13,529 nt of DNA from JARROD01 sp037384225 (GTDB lineage: Bacteria; Pseudomonadota; Gammaproteobacteria; Pseudomonadales; Cellvibrionaceae). Made by a program: the position numbers and the translations under genes. The stretch covers positions 1 to 13,529 of the forward strand of contig JARROD010000208.1 of the NCBI GenBank assembly GCA_037384225.1. The letters run 5' to 3'. The notes beneath the pieces were generated by a model. It was not told where the DNA came from, made no database searches, and saw nothing but the letters and a program-made list of their open reading frames with translations. Shown in pieces: positions 6,762 through 12,720 of this stretch; within the stretch, counting starts at the first letter, position 1, and each line of letters opens with the position of its first letter.

Positions 6762-7335
6762 CCGTACCGGCTACATGGGAAGCGCCGTAAGGTGTGCCAC
6801 CGGTTCTGGTTCGGGTGAGGGTTTGTTCACTGTATGGGAGTCCTACCAGAACCATACCCTGGTGCAGCAGTGGCAACATCATCGACAGGAGTGTGGCTTC
6901 CTGGCCACCGTGCAGGCTGGCAGTGGAGGTAAATACCGCGGCCGGTTTGTCGATCAAGTTCCCATTCAGCCACAGGCTGCCGGTGGAATCAATGAAGTAT
7001 TTCAGCGGTGCCGCCATATTACCAAAACGCGTAGGGCTACCCAGAATCAAGCCACGGCAGCCTTGCAGGTCATCCAGTGTGCAGTAGACCGCGCCAGCTT
7101 CCGGCACCGCTTGTTGCGTGGCTTCACAGACTGTGGATACGGCTGGAACGGTACGCAGTCTCGCCTCTATCCCCTTCACCTGTTCTATGCCGCGGGCGAC
7201 ATGGCTGGCCATATTTTGAGTGGCGCCGTAACGACTGTAATATAGAACCAGAATATAAGGGGAAAACCGACTACCCTTATTGTCGTTACCCGGTTGATCC
7301 TTTTCAGTATTGCAAGAATTGCTTTCCGTATTCAT
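6709..7335 (-). CDS. wrbA: WrbA-type NAD(P)H:quinone oxidoreductase with replaced C-terminus
   Basis: Flavodoxin-like FMN enzyme that reduces quinones by two electrons. Motifs: the FMN phosphate loop 'SRYGAT' (34-39), 'GSPTRFGNMAAPLKYFID' (99-116), 'TSTASLHGGQEATLLSMM' (136-153), 'LLHHG'-equivalent 'LLHQGMVLVGLPYS' and 'GGTPYGASHVAG' (179-190). The N-terminus has an extra polar stretch of ~25 residues before 'YILVLYYSRYG'. The start ATG overlaps the arsC stop (ATGA). After 'HVAG' the family normally has about 30 more residues forming the final helix; here the frame runs through 18 unrelated residues (TDSSPGTAGNSSQSPPQL) into a stop inside the DUF2069 remnant. The FMN and quinone pocket is mostly intact, but loss of the last helix may impair folding or tetramer formation, so activity is uncertain. 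Confidence 0.88.
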   Translation of the reverse strand: MNTESNSCNTEKDQPGNDNKGSRFSPYILVLYYSRYGATQNMASHVARGIEQVKGIEARLRTVPAVSTVCEATQQAVPEAGAVYCTLDDLQGCRGLILGSPTRFGNMAAPLKYFIDSTGSLWLNGNLIDKPAAVFTSTASLHGGQEATLLSMMLPLLHQGMVLVGLPYSEQTLTRTRTGGTPYGASHVAGTDSSPGTAGNSSQSPPQL

Positions 7336-7676
7336 ATCAGGCTCAGAACGTTTTCCGGCGGGCGGCCGAGAACGGCTTTATTGCCCTTTTCCACAATTGG
7401 GCGTTCGATAAGAATGGGGTGTTCGACCATGGCCTGGATTAATTGTTCATTGTTAAGCGTTTGATCCTGCAGGTTGTTTTCTTTATAGGCCGATTCGCTT
7501 TTGCGCAGCAGATCGCGGGCCTCAAGGCCAAGCTTTTTTAGCAATGCCCGCAGTTTTTTGGCGTCGGGAGGTGTTTGCAGATAGAGTACAACGTCCGGCT
7601 CGATATTGTGCTCCTTCAGTATTTCGAGCGTCTGCCGGGATTTTGAGCAGCGCGGGTTGTGATAAATCGTTACCAT
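7332..7676 (-). CDS. arsC: ArsC/YfgD-family glutaredoxin-dependent arsenate reductase-like protein
   Basis: A 114-residue thioredoxin-fold protein. The start 'MVTIYHNPRCSKSRQTLEIL' carries the catalytic-type Cys10 in 'NPRCSKS', and the C-terminal 'ILIERPIVEKG' and 'GRPPENVLSLI' keep the arginines that bind arsenate in plasmid ArsC. The 'GRPPE' ending is closer to the chromosomal YfgD type, so arsenate reduction in vivo is likely but not certain. There is no arsB, arsR or other resistance gene nearby; the neighbours are wrbA and yihY, as in Pseudomonas, which argues for a housekeeping thiol-redox role. I chose the ATG at 7676 (AGG about 11 nt upstream) over a GTG at 7685. Its stop overlaps the wrbA start. 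It is the first gene of the minus-strand unit and has a -10-rich repeat upstream. Confidence 0.92.
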   Translation of the reverse strand: MVTIYHNPRCSKSRQTLEILKEHNIEPDVVLYLQTPPDAKKLRALLKKLGLEARDLLRKSESAYKENNLQDQTLNNEQLIQAMVEHPILIERPIVEKGNKAVLGRPPENVLSLI

Positions 7677-7712
7677 ATGAAACACTACCTGTTTTGTTTG
7701 AGGGTTGGGGCG

Positions 7713-7782
7713 GGCTATTGTAAACAGGTTATTGTAAACGGGCTATTTTAAATGACTTATTGTAAAAAGCGCATTATAAGCG
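7713..7782. repeat. 14-bp tandem array in the arsC/yihY divergent region
   Basis: Four consecutive 14-mers start at 7713, 7727, 7741 and 7755, with consensus GGCTATTGTAAACG. They read GGCTATTGTAAACA, GGTTATTGTAAACG, GGCTATTTTAAATG and ACTTATTGTAAAAA. A fifth, more diverged unit (GCGCATTATAAGCG, 7769-7782) keeps the same phase. On the minus strand each unit presents a -10-like hexamer: TATAAT, TACAAT, TAAAAT, TACAAT, TACAAT going toward arsC. The period is exact with no indels. Confidence 0.85.
7773..7778 (-). promoter_or_regulatory. Perfect TATAAT -10 element facing arsC
   Basis: On the minus strand this is the consensus -10, in the outermost unit of the 14-bp array and about 97 nt before the arsC ATG. 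The -35 position at 16-18 nt spacing (TCACTG/CTCACT region) matches poorly and there is no TGn extension. The nearby near-palindrome CGCATTATAAGCG also offers TTATAA to the plus strand and could serve yihY. Confidence 0.4.
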
Positions 7783-7812
7783 TCCAGTAATGGACAGTGA
7801 GCCGGGGAAGAA

Positions 7813-9168
7813 ATGTACTCTGTGGAAACTCTGAAAACCATGATTGGCAGCGTTCGGGCTTACCTGTCCCTCGTTATCGAGGGGTTTAAGGATAAAGGCT
7901 GTCAGAAAAGTGCCGCCGCCCTCACTTATATGACGTTGTTTGCCATTGTCCCCTTAATGACAGTCACCTATTCCATGTTTTCGATCATCCCGGCTTTTCA
8001 AGGCGTGGCGGAGCAGTTGCAGAGCCTTGTGTTTGACCACTTTGTGCCCGATACCGGCCAAGAGGTGCAAGAGTACCTGACCGCATTTTCAAATCAGGCC
8101 CGCAAATTGACTGTCGCTGGAGTCGCTATGCTGGTGGTCACTGCCTACCTGATGTTGAATAACATCGAAAAGACGCTCAATTACATATGGGGTGTTCCCG
8201 AAGGCCGTAAGGGCCTGTCGAGCTTTTTGATTTATTGGGCGATTCTCAGCCTCGGGCCCATATTGCTCGGCATAGGCCTGGTTGTGAGCACTTATCTTAT
8301 TTCGCTTAAATTCTTTGTCAGAGAGTACGACAGCCTGGGTATTGTTCCCTGGGTTTTGCAATTTGTCCCCTGGGTGCTGACGAGTGCGGCCTTTACACTA
8401 TTGTTTGCTGCTGTACCCAATTGCCGGGTGCCGATAAAGCACGCCTTCACCGGCGGCGTGATAACCGCGATGGTGTTTGAACTGGTTAAGGACCTGTTTA
8501 GTTGGATTGTCTCGCACACGAGTTTTCAGGTGATTTACGGCGCTTTTGCCATGGTGCCTTTGTTTCTGATCTGGATTAATCTGCTGTGGATGATCATTTT
8601 GGGAGGGGCCATATTGGTGCGGACATTATCCGCCTTCAACGCTGTGGTGACCGGACGGGGATACACTGATTTAACGGCCATACTGGTGATCTTGTGGGAA
8701 TTACATCAGCTGCAGCGGCGTGGTGGTAGCATCGGTGATGGCCATTTGCTGCAAATGGGGCTGGAAACGGAACAGTGGCAGAAAATACGCAGCCGGTTGT
8801 TGGGTCATAAAATAATGGTGGTCACTCAACAGGGGGAATATGTTCTCAGCCGTGGTCTCGGTACCATTACGCTGTCAGAACTGGCGGCAATGGTGAAACT
8901 GCCGGTGTTGGCACTCGAAGTACCTCCCCTGTCCGGATTGGTCCGGCAATACCCGTGGTTCGATAATGTCAGCCGCCGCCTGCGATCTGTGGAGCAGCAT
9001 ACCCGACAGACGTTTGAGGTGAGTGTCGCTGAATTGTTTGCCAGTGAATCCGAATCGAGCACTGATAGCACAGTTGGCCACAATACTGAAAGTGAATCGA
9101 GTCTTAGCAGGGTAGAAAAAATTGATCTTATTGAAAAAGGCGATCCGAGATCGCAACACATGCCTTGA
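7813..9168 (+). CDS. yihY: YihY/BrkB family inner-membrane protein with long cytoplasmic tail
   Basis: A polytopic inner-membrane protein of the family once misnamed RNase BN; its transport or envelope role is unresolved. The core (residues ~30-270) has about six membrane segments: ~36-58, 98-117, 136-160, 178-200, 212-230 and 240-270. It carries the family signatures 'QKSAAALTYMTLFAIVPLM', 'LNNIEKTLNYIWGV', 'IKHAFTGGVITAMVFELVK' and 'YGAFAMVPLFLIWINLLWMIILGGA'. At 451 residues it is well above the ~290 of E. coli YihY. The extra part has a helical domain ('LTAILVILWELHQLQRRGG' through 'GTITLSELAAMVKLP'), possibly winged-helix-like, then a Ser/Glu-rich low-complexity end. A strong ribosome site GGGGAAG ends 2 nt before the ATG. 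It is divergent from arsC across the 14-bp array. The TlpA gene starts about 28 nt after its stop. Confidence 0.92.
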   Translation: MYSVETLKTMIGSVRAYLSLVIEGFKDKGCQKSAAALTYMTLFAIVPLMTVTYSMFSIIPAFQGVAEQLQSLVFDHFVPDTGQEVQEYLTAFSNQARKLTVAGVAMLVVTAYLMLNNIEKTLNYIWGVPEGRKGLSSFLIYWAILSLGPILLGIGLVVSTYLISLKFFVREYDSLGIVPWVLQFVPWVLTSAAFTLLFAAVPNCRVPIKHAFTGGVITAMVFELVKDLFSWIVSHTSFQVIYGAFAMVPLFLIWINLLWMIILGGAILVRTLSAFNAVVTGRGYTDLTAILVILWELHQLQRRGGSIGDGHLLQMGLETEQWQKIRSRLLGHKIMVVTQQGEYVLSRGLGTITLSELAAMVKLPVLALEVPPLSGLVRQYPWFDNVSRRLRSVEQHTRQTFEVSVAELFASESESSTDSTVGHNTESESSLSRVEKIDLIEKGDPRSQHMP

Positions 9169-9196
9169 CTGCCGTCGGTTACAGGCGTGGAACACA

Positions 9197-9763
9197 GTGA
9201 CTGTATCGGCACGCAGTAAGAGGCTCTTAGCTTCTCCGCCATTGGCATTTTATAGGGCGTTGCTAGCTCTTTGTGTGGTACTGGTGGTGAGCTTAAGTGG
9301 TTGTAGTGAGCGCTCACAGTCAGCCGCCCCGGGGGCAGCTAAGACTGAAACGTCTAAAATTGGATTGACAGATTTGCACGAAGGTATAAAGACTCTCTCG
9401 GGGGAGCGTCTGACTCGGGAGGGGTTGAACGGTCGTTGGGTGTTGGTCAATTACTGGGCTGAATGGTGTAAGCCTTGTGCGGAGGAAATTCCGGAATTAA
9501 ATCAGTTTGCACGCCAGAATGCCGAAGCAGTGGTGGTCCTGGGGGTGAATTATGACGGTGTCACTGGCGCCGAGTTGCGCCGCCAGGTGCAGAAATTGGA
9601 ATTGGATTTCGCCGTTGCCGAAGAGGATCCGGCCAGACTGCTGGGGTTGCCGACGCCACAGGTGCTGCCCACGACTCATGTGCTGGATAAACAAGGCCGT
9701 TACCATAAGACACTGGTGGGGCCACAAACTCATGCCAGCCTGGCGGCGGCACTGAAGGATTAG
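9197..9763 (+). CDS. Thioredoxin-fold lipoprotein (TlpA/ResA-like)
   Basis: A 188-residue envelope thiol-disulfide protein. The N-terminus is a lipoprotein signal: basic start, hydrophobic 'FYRALLALCVVLVV', then lipobox 'LSGC' with Cys36 as the predicted lipid-bearing residue. The thioredoxin domain has 'WVLVNYWAEWCKPCAEEIPELNQ' with redox Cys91 and Cys94 (CKPC), followed by 'VVVLGVNYDG' and the cis-proline segment 'VLPTTHVLD'. It is probably anchored in a membrane and acts on periplasmic cysteines; the partner is unknown. No ATG fits. I chose the GTG at 9197, which has GGAA a few bases upstream and gives a normal signal peptide. A TTG at 9122 would overlap yihY and put ~25 polar residues before the signal. 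A thioredoxin-like gene also lies near yihY and acylphosphatase in Pseudomonas, by memory. Confidence 0.88.
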   Translation: MTVSARSKRLLASPPLAFYRALLALCVVLVVSLSGCSERSQSAAPGAAKTETSKIGLTDLHEGIKTLSGERLTREGLNGRWVLVNYWAEWCKPCAEEIPELNQFARQNAEAVVVLGVNYDGVTGAELRRQVQKLELDFAVAEEDPARLLGLPTPQVLPTTHVLDKQGRYHKTLVGPQTHASLAAALKD

Positions 9764-9821
9764 TTGGCAGAAGTTGGAAATTCTCGCCAGTGGTCCAAAA
9801 GTTCAATGAGAGGTGGAAACA

Positions 9822-10088
9822 GTGATATGTCGTTACGGAGTCATATCGGGACGGGTGCAGGGGGTAGGGTTTCGATACTTTGTGCGCCAGTGTGCTAATG
9901 AGGCCGGTGTCGGCGGCTGGGCGAACAACCTACCCGATGGGTGTGTGGAAGTGTTATTGTGTGGTGAAACGACAGCCGTGGAACAGGTACAGAGTCAGGT
10001 GATTCAGGGGCCTAGGCAGGCGCGGGTGATGGCGGCGATCTGGGAAGAGCGGCCTTATACCGAAACCTGTGGGTTTAGTATCGGTTGA
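9822..10088 (+). CDS. acyP: Acylphosphatase
   Basis: Small cytosolic enzyme that hydrolyses acyl-phosphate bonds such as acetyl phosphate or 1,3-bisphosphoglycerate. The 88-residue ferredoxin-like fold shows the signature 'GRVQGVGFRYFVRQ' with the phosphate-binding Arg, 'GWANNLPDGCVEVLLCG' with the catalytic Asn before the DG turn, and a 'GPRQARV' loop before the last strand. I chose the GTG at 9822 because GAGGTGG lies a suitable distance upstream; a GTG at 9813 would add three residues but has its purine tract too close. An ATG 3 nt further on is out of frame. It follows the TlpA gene by 58 nt and is probably co-transcribed. Confidence 0.95.
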   Translation: MICRYGVISGRVQGVGFRYFVRQCANEAGVGGWANNLPDGCVEVLLCGETTAVEQVQSQVIQGPRQARVMAAIWEERPYTETCGFSIG

Positions 10089-10195
10089 TTATACTTAAAA
10101 ATTTCCGCTTTGGCGGGTCAGAATATTGAAGCCATACTGCAGGAGTGGGCAAGAAGTTGAAAACTGTATTGAATAGCGATGGCCAGTAATAATCA

Positions 10196-11149
10196 ATGGC
10201 TTTAAATCAACTCCCCCAAGCGTTTGTCGAACGTCTAAAATACATTGTTCCCCCTCACCGATGGACTGACACGGTAGCCGGTTTTCGGCGCCCGCCACCC
10301 ACCTGTTTCAGAGTTAACAGCCTAAAATCCGGGGTTGACTCGGTGCTGGGTGAATTGCAGCGGCAGGGAATCGAACCCCAGCCCGTGAGTTGGAATACCC
10401 ACAGTTTTGTGGTGCCCGACTATCAGCGCACAGCGCTGACCCATAGTCCAGTGTTTACCGAGGGGCGGATATATATCCACAATCTCTCCAGTATTTTTGC
10501 CACGCAGATACTTGCGCCAACGCCGGGTGAAGAGGTTTTGGATCTCGCCGCCGCCCCGGGCGGCAAGACTCTGGCACTGGCTTGCGCGATGGAAAACCGC
10601 GGCCGTATTGCAGCTGTTGAAGTGGTAAAGTCTCGTTTTTTCCGCCTGAAAAGTAACGTAGAGATCCACGCCGCCAGCATTGTTGAATGCTATCTCAAAG
10701 ATGGCCGCCAGGTGGGGCGTCAGGTCCCGGAGCGGTTTGATCGCGTACTGCTGGACGCTCCCTGTTCCTCTGAAGCACGTTTTTACCTCGGCGAGCCGGA
10801 AACCTTTAGGTACTGGAGTGAGAAAAAAGTAAAGGAGATGCAGCGCAAACAAAAGCAGCTTTTGCACTCCGCGCTCCAGGCGCTAAAACCCGGGGGAGTT
10901 TTGGTTTATAGCACTTGTTCCTTTGCGCCCGAGGAAAATGAATTGGTTATAGACCGGCAGCTGCGCAAATGGGGTAGAGCGCTGCAGTTGCTCAAATTTG
11001 AACCACCTTTTGGAAATTATCAACCGGGATTGACCGAGTGGAAGGGAAAACGGCTCGATCCTTGTCTCGACCGGGCTGTGCGGATTCTTCCTTCCGCCAC
11101 TATGGAAGGTTTTTTTGTGTGTGCCATCGAAAAAGCTGGGTGTGACTGA
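10196..11149 (+). CDS. RsmB/NOP-family RNA m5C methyltransferase, short form
   Basis: A 317-residue SAM-dependent RNA cytosine-C5 methyltransferase. It contains an N-terminal RNA-binding-like segment ending in 'TCFRVNSLKS', the SAM-binding loop 'VLDLAAAPGGKT' (114-125), and 'AAVEVVKSRFFRLKSNVE'. The two cysteine motifs are 'LLDAPCSSEARF' (Cys190, product release) and 'VYSTCSFAPEENE' (Cys241, catalytic nucleophile by family analogy). It ends shortly after 'EGFFVCAIEK', so it lacks the C-terminal PUA-like extension of E. coli RsmF (~479 residues). Whether it acts on rRNA or tRNA cannot be read from sequence. The ATG at 10196 is the only good start, since a stop codon in frame lies just upstream; no clear Shine-Dalgarno is seen. 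The 107-nt gap after acyP holds nothing else beyond a 4-bp CCGC/GCGG hairpin. Confidence 0.9.
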   Translation: MALNQLPQAFVERLKYIVPPHRWTDTVAGFRRPPPTCFRVNSLKSGVDSVLGELQRQGIEPQPVSWNTHSFVVPDYQRTALTHSPVFTEGRIYIHNLSSIFATQILAPTPGEEVLDLAAAPGGKTLALACAMENRGRIAAVEVVKSRFFRLKSNVEIHAASIVECYLKDGRQVGRQVPERFDRVLLDAPCSSEARFYLGEPETFRYWSEKKVKEMQRKQKQLLHSALQALKPGGVLVYSTCSFAPEENELVIDRQLRKWGRALQLLKFEPPFGNYQPGLTEWKGKRLDPCLDRAVRILPSATMEGFFVCAIEKAGCD

Positions 11150-11169
11150 AAGGTGCAAGGCGAGCGATA

Positions 11170-11197
11170 TTGACAAACAAATACGCTAATTTATACC
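11170..11197 (+). promoter_or_regulatory. Likely sigma-70 promoter for the O-antigen ligase gene
   Basis: A consensus TTGACA -35 (11170-11175) is followed after 16 nt by TATACC (11192-11197) as the -10. It starts about 20 nt after the methyltransferase stop and would give a leader of roughly 135 nt before the ATG at 11339. The change from conserved housekeeping genes to surface-glycan genes makes a new promoter here sensible. Confidence 0.5.
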
Positions 11198-11303
11198 ATA
11201 CCCGGCCTTTTCTAAGGCTGCGGTTATACCGGGGCTTGGGTATACCACCAAATCTAGCCAAACAACCGCATTCGCGTGAAACCCTATTTGGTTTTGTTCA
11301 CGC
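11192..11303 (+). other. Structured leader upstream of the O-antigen ligase gene
   Basis: Several inverted repeats are nested here. TATACC (11192) pairs with GGTATA (11239-11244); CCCGG (11201) pairs with CCGGG (11229). Inside is a GCCTT-TTCT-AAGGC hairpin (11205-11218). A second stem, GCGTGAA (11274-11280) with TTCACGC (11297-11303), lies 36 nt before the ATG. The gene start itself lacks a visible Shine-Dalgarno. The order of elements does not match a riboswitch I know. The outer TATACC arm overlaps the proposed -10, so that pair would form only in read-through RNA. Confidence 0.35.
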
Positions 11304-11338
11304 AATAGCCCCTCCAGTTTTATGTATATTTTCTGATT

Positions 11339-12616
11339 ATGACACAAATTAACTCCCGGTCTCTTGGTGATAGGATATTAAGTTATGTAATGGCTGTCGG
11401 CCTTATGATACAGATGAGTGGAGTTGTGTGGTTGTTCGATAATTATGCCACTATGGTCTACCTGCTGTTTTTTATACCCGCGTTATACGCGTTTTTTCGT
11501 TGGCGCAGAGATTTGAAAATGCTGCTGATCCGCGTTGATAAACACCTGCTTATCGTCTTGGTAGCACTGCTTGTCTGGGTCAGTATGAGCGCTCTGTGGT
11601 TGGATCCTGCGCGCGTTGACTTACACGAATGGAAATTCGCATTTAAGGTTAGCTCGCTGATTTTGATCTACGTATTGGGAGTCGCTTTACTGACAAGCCG
11701 CGCTCCCGAGTGTGTGTACAAGGCGTTGGTTGGCGCTTTAGTTGTCATGGCTATTGTCGGTGCGCTCTCTGTCATCCAGGATTACATCATCATTGGCAAG
11801 GAGGTCAATAGCAGCATTCGCATAGATAGAGTGGGTATCAATAATTGGTCAAACGAGTTGAACCCTGTGGTGGGGGGAATCTACTTCGGTGCCTTTAGCC
11901 TTATCGCCGGACTTTTGTTTATAGATGAAGCGGCGGAGAGAAGGATAAAAGCCGTTATTTTTATCTGTGGTTTTTGCACGTTGAGCTACATGTTGCTTAC
12001 CTTTACCCGCACATCATTGGTAGGACTGGGTACCGTGACGGCCGCACTGTGTTTCTGGAAAGGGCAAACTCGCCACCATATCGTATTGGGTTCCATTGCC
12101 TGTGTGGGGCTGCTGGTGTTAATGGTAGCTGTGCCCCATCAATTACAGGAATACTTTTACCGGGGCGGAATTGGCAGTTGGCGGCCGCAGGCCTGGCAGG
12201 CGATATTGCACGAAAGCATGAAAAACCTCTATTTGGGTGTGGGAGTTAACCAAGAGCTGCAACTGACGGTTCAAAGAACCCTCAATGGCCAGCGGGAAAT
12301 GCACCTACTTCCCCACGCCCACAATTTTTACCTGCAAATGCTGTATTGGTGTGGTCTTGTGGGGCTGGGGCTGTACTTGCTGCTGCTGGTGAAACTATTG
12401 GCCGTTGGTCTGCGAAACAGAACCGATCACTATAGCCTGATTGCCCTTTCTGTACTGGTTTATTTCGCTATTGTTCAGGTTTTTGACGTGTACAGTATTT
12501 TTACACGCCCGAGTTATTATTGGCCTTGTATCTGGCTTCCCGCGGGAATATTGATTGGCCGTTACCGGGCGCAAGCAGCAACCTCAGAAAAAATCCCGGT
12601 TTGCGTCACTGATTGA
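11339..12616 (+). CDS. O-antigen ligase/polymerase family membrane protein (Wzy_C type)
   Basis: A 425-residue inner-membrane protein with about ten to twelve hydrophobic segments and one large periplasmic loop (about residues 265-330). It resembles WaaL/Wzy glycosyltransferases, which join undecaprenyl-linked glycan to lipid A-core or polymerise repeat units. Supporting residues are Arg224 in 'LLTFTRTSLVGLG', the loop start 'RGGIGSWRPQAWQAIL' (275-290), and the conserved-type histidines in 'PHAHNFYLQMLYWCGLVGLGLY' (325 onward; His328 corresponds to the essential His before Asn). WaaL is preferred because an LPS core kinase-like gene follows, but Wzy or another glycan ligase cannot be excluded. 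The ATG at 11339 has no clear Shine-Dalgarno. Codon use is somewhat less GC-rich than in upstream genes, common for surface-glycan loci. Confidence 0.85.
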   Translation: MTQINSRSLGDRILSYVMAVGLMIQMSGVVWLFDNYATMVYLLFFIPALYAFFRWRRDLKMLLIRVDKHLLIVLVALLVWVSMSALWLDPARVDLHEWKFAFKVSSLILIYVLGVALLTSRAPECVYKALVGALVVMAIVGALSVIQDYIIIGKEVNSSIRIDRVGINNWSNELNPVVGGIYFGAFSLIAGLLFIDEAAERRIKAVIFICGFCTLSYMLLTFTRTSLVGLGTVTAALCFWKGQTRHHIVLGSIACVGLLVLMVAVPHQLQEYFYRGGIGSWRPQAWQAILHESMKNLYLGVGVNQELQLTVQRTLNGQREMHLLPHAHNFYLQMLYWCGLVGLGLYLLLLVKLLAVGLRNRTDHYSLIALSVLVYFAIVQVFDVYSIFTRPSYYWPCIWLPAGILIGRYRAQAATSEKIPVCVTD

Positions 12617-12622
12617 TGCACG

Positions 12623-12631
12623 TGTTAGAAT
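12623..12631 (+). promoter_or_regulatory. Possible extended -10 promoter for the LPS kinase gene
   Basis: TGTTAGAAT is an extended -10 (TGn plus TAGAAT) just after the O-antigen ligase stop. TTGCGT at 12601 could be a -35, but the 19-nt spacing is long. Transcription from here would start about 20 nt before the 13-bp repeat, placing the whole array in the 5' leader. Confidence 0.4.
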
Positions 12632-12655
12632 GCCTTGGCGTAAAAGTTGCTTTTC

Positions 12656-12720
12656 CGTTGAGATTGTACGTTGAGATTGTACGTTGAGATTGTACGTTGA
12701 GATTGTACGTTGAAAATGTC
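12656..12720. repeat. 13-bp tandem repeat, four perfect copies plus one diverged
   Basis: The unit CGTTGAGATTGTA repeats without error at 12656, 12669, 12682 and 12695. A fifth copy at 12708 (CGTTGAAAATGTC) differs at three positions. The difference creates the ATG used here as the start of the next gene. The period is not a multiple of three. The array lies 39 nt after the O-antigen ligase stop and fills the place where a ribosome site would be expected. Confidence 0.95.

Noticed and set aside
6727..7245. Plus-strand 172-codon open frame
   Set aside because: Antisense to wrbA, with no ribosome site and no recognisable domain.
7332..7676. Arsenic resistance island
   Set aside because: No arsB/acr3, arsR or arsH is present, and the arsC-like gene sits in its usual housekeeping neighbourhood.
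8826..9317. Minus-strand 163-codon open frame across the yihY/TlpA junction
   Set aside because: It is antisense to two well-supported genes, and its composition is arbitrary.
10093..10120. CCGC-TTTG-GCGG hairpin after acyP as a terminator
   Set aside because: The stem is only 4 bp. The T-rich side faces the minus strand, where no gene ends.
10322..10867. Minus-strand 181-codon open frame
   Set aside because: Shadow of the RNA methyltransferase gene.
11170..11352. Plus-strand 60-codon frame upstream of the O-antigen ligase gene
   Set aside because: It starts at a TTG inside the proposed -35 element, has no ribosome site and no recognisable content. A leader peptide is possible but unsupported.
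12656..12720. CRISPR array
   Set aside because: The 13-bp units are directly adjacent with no spacers, and no cas gene is nearby.
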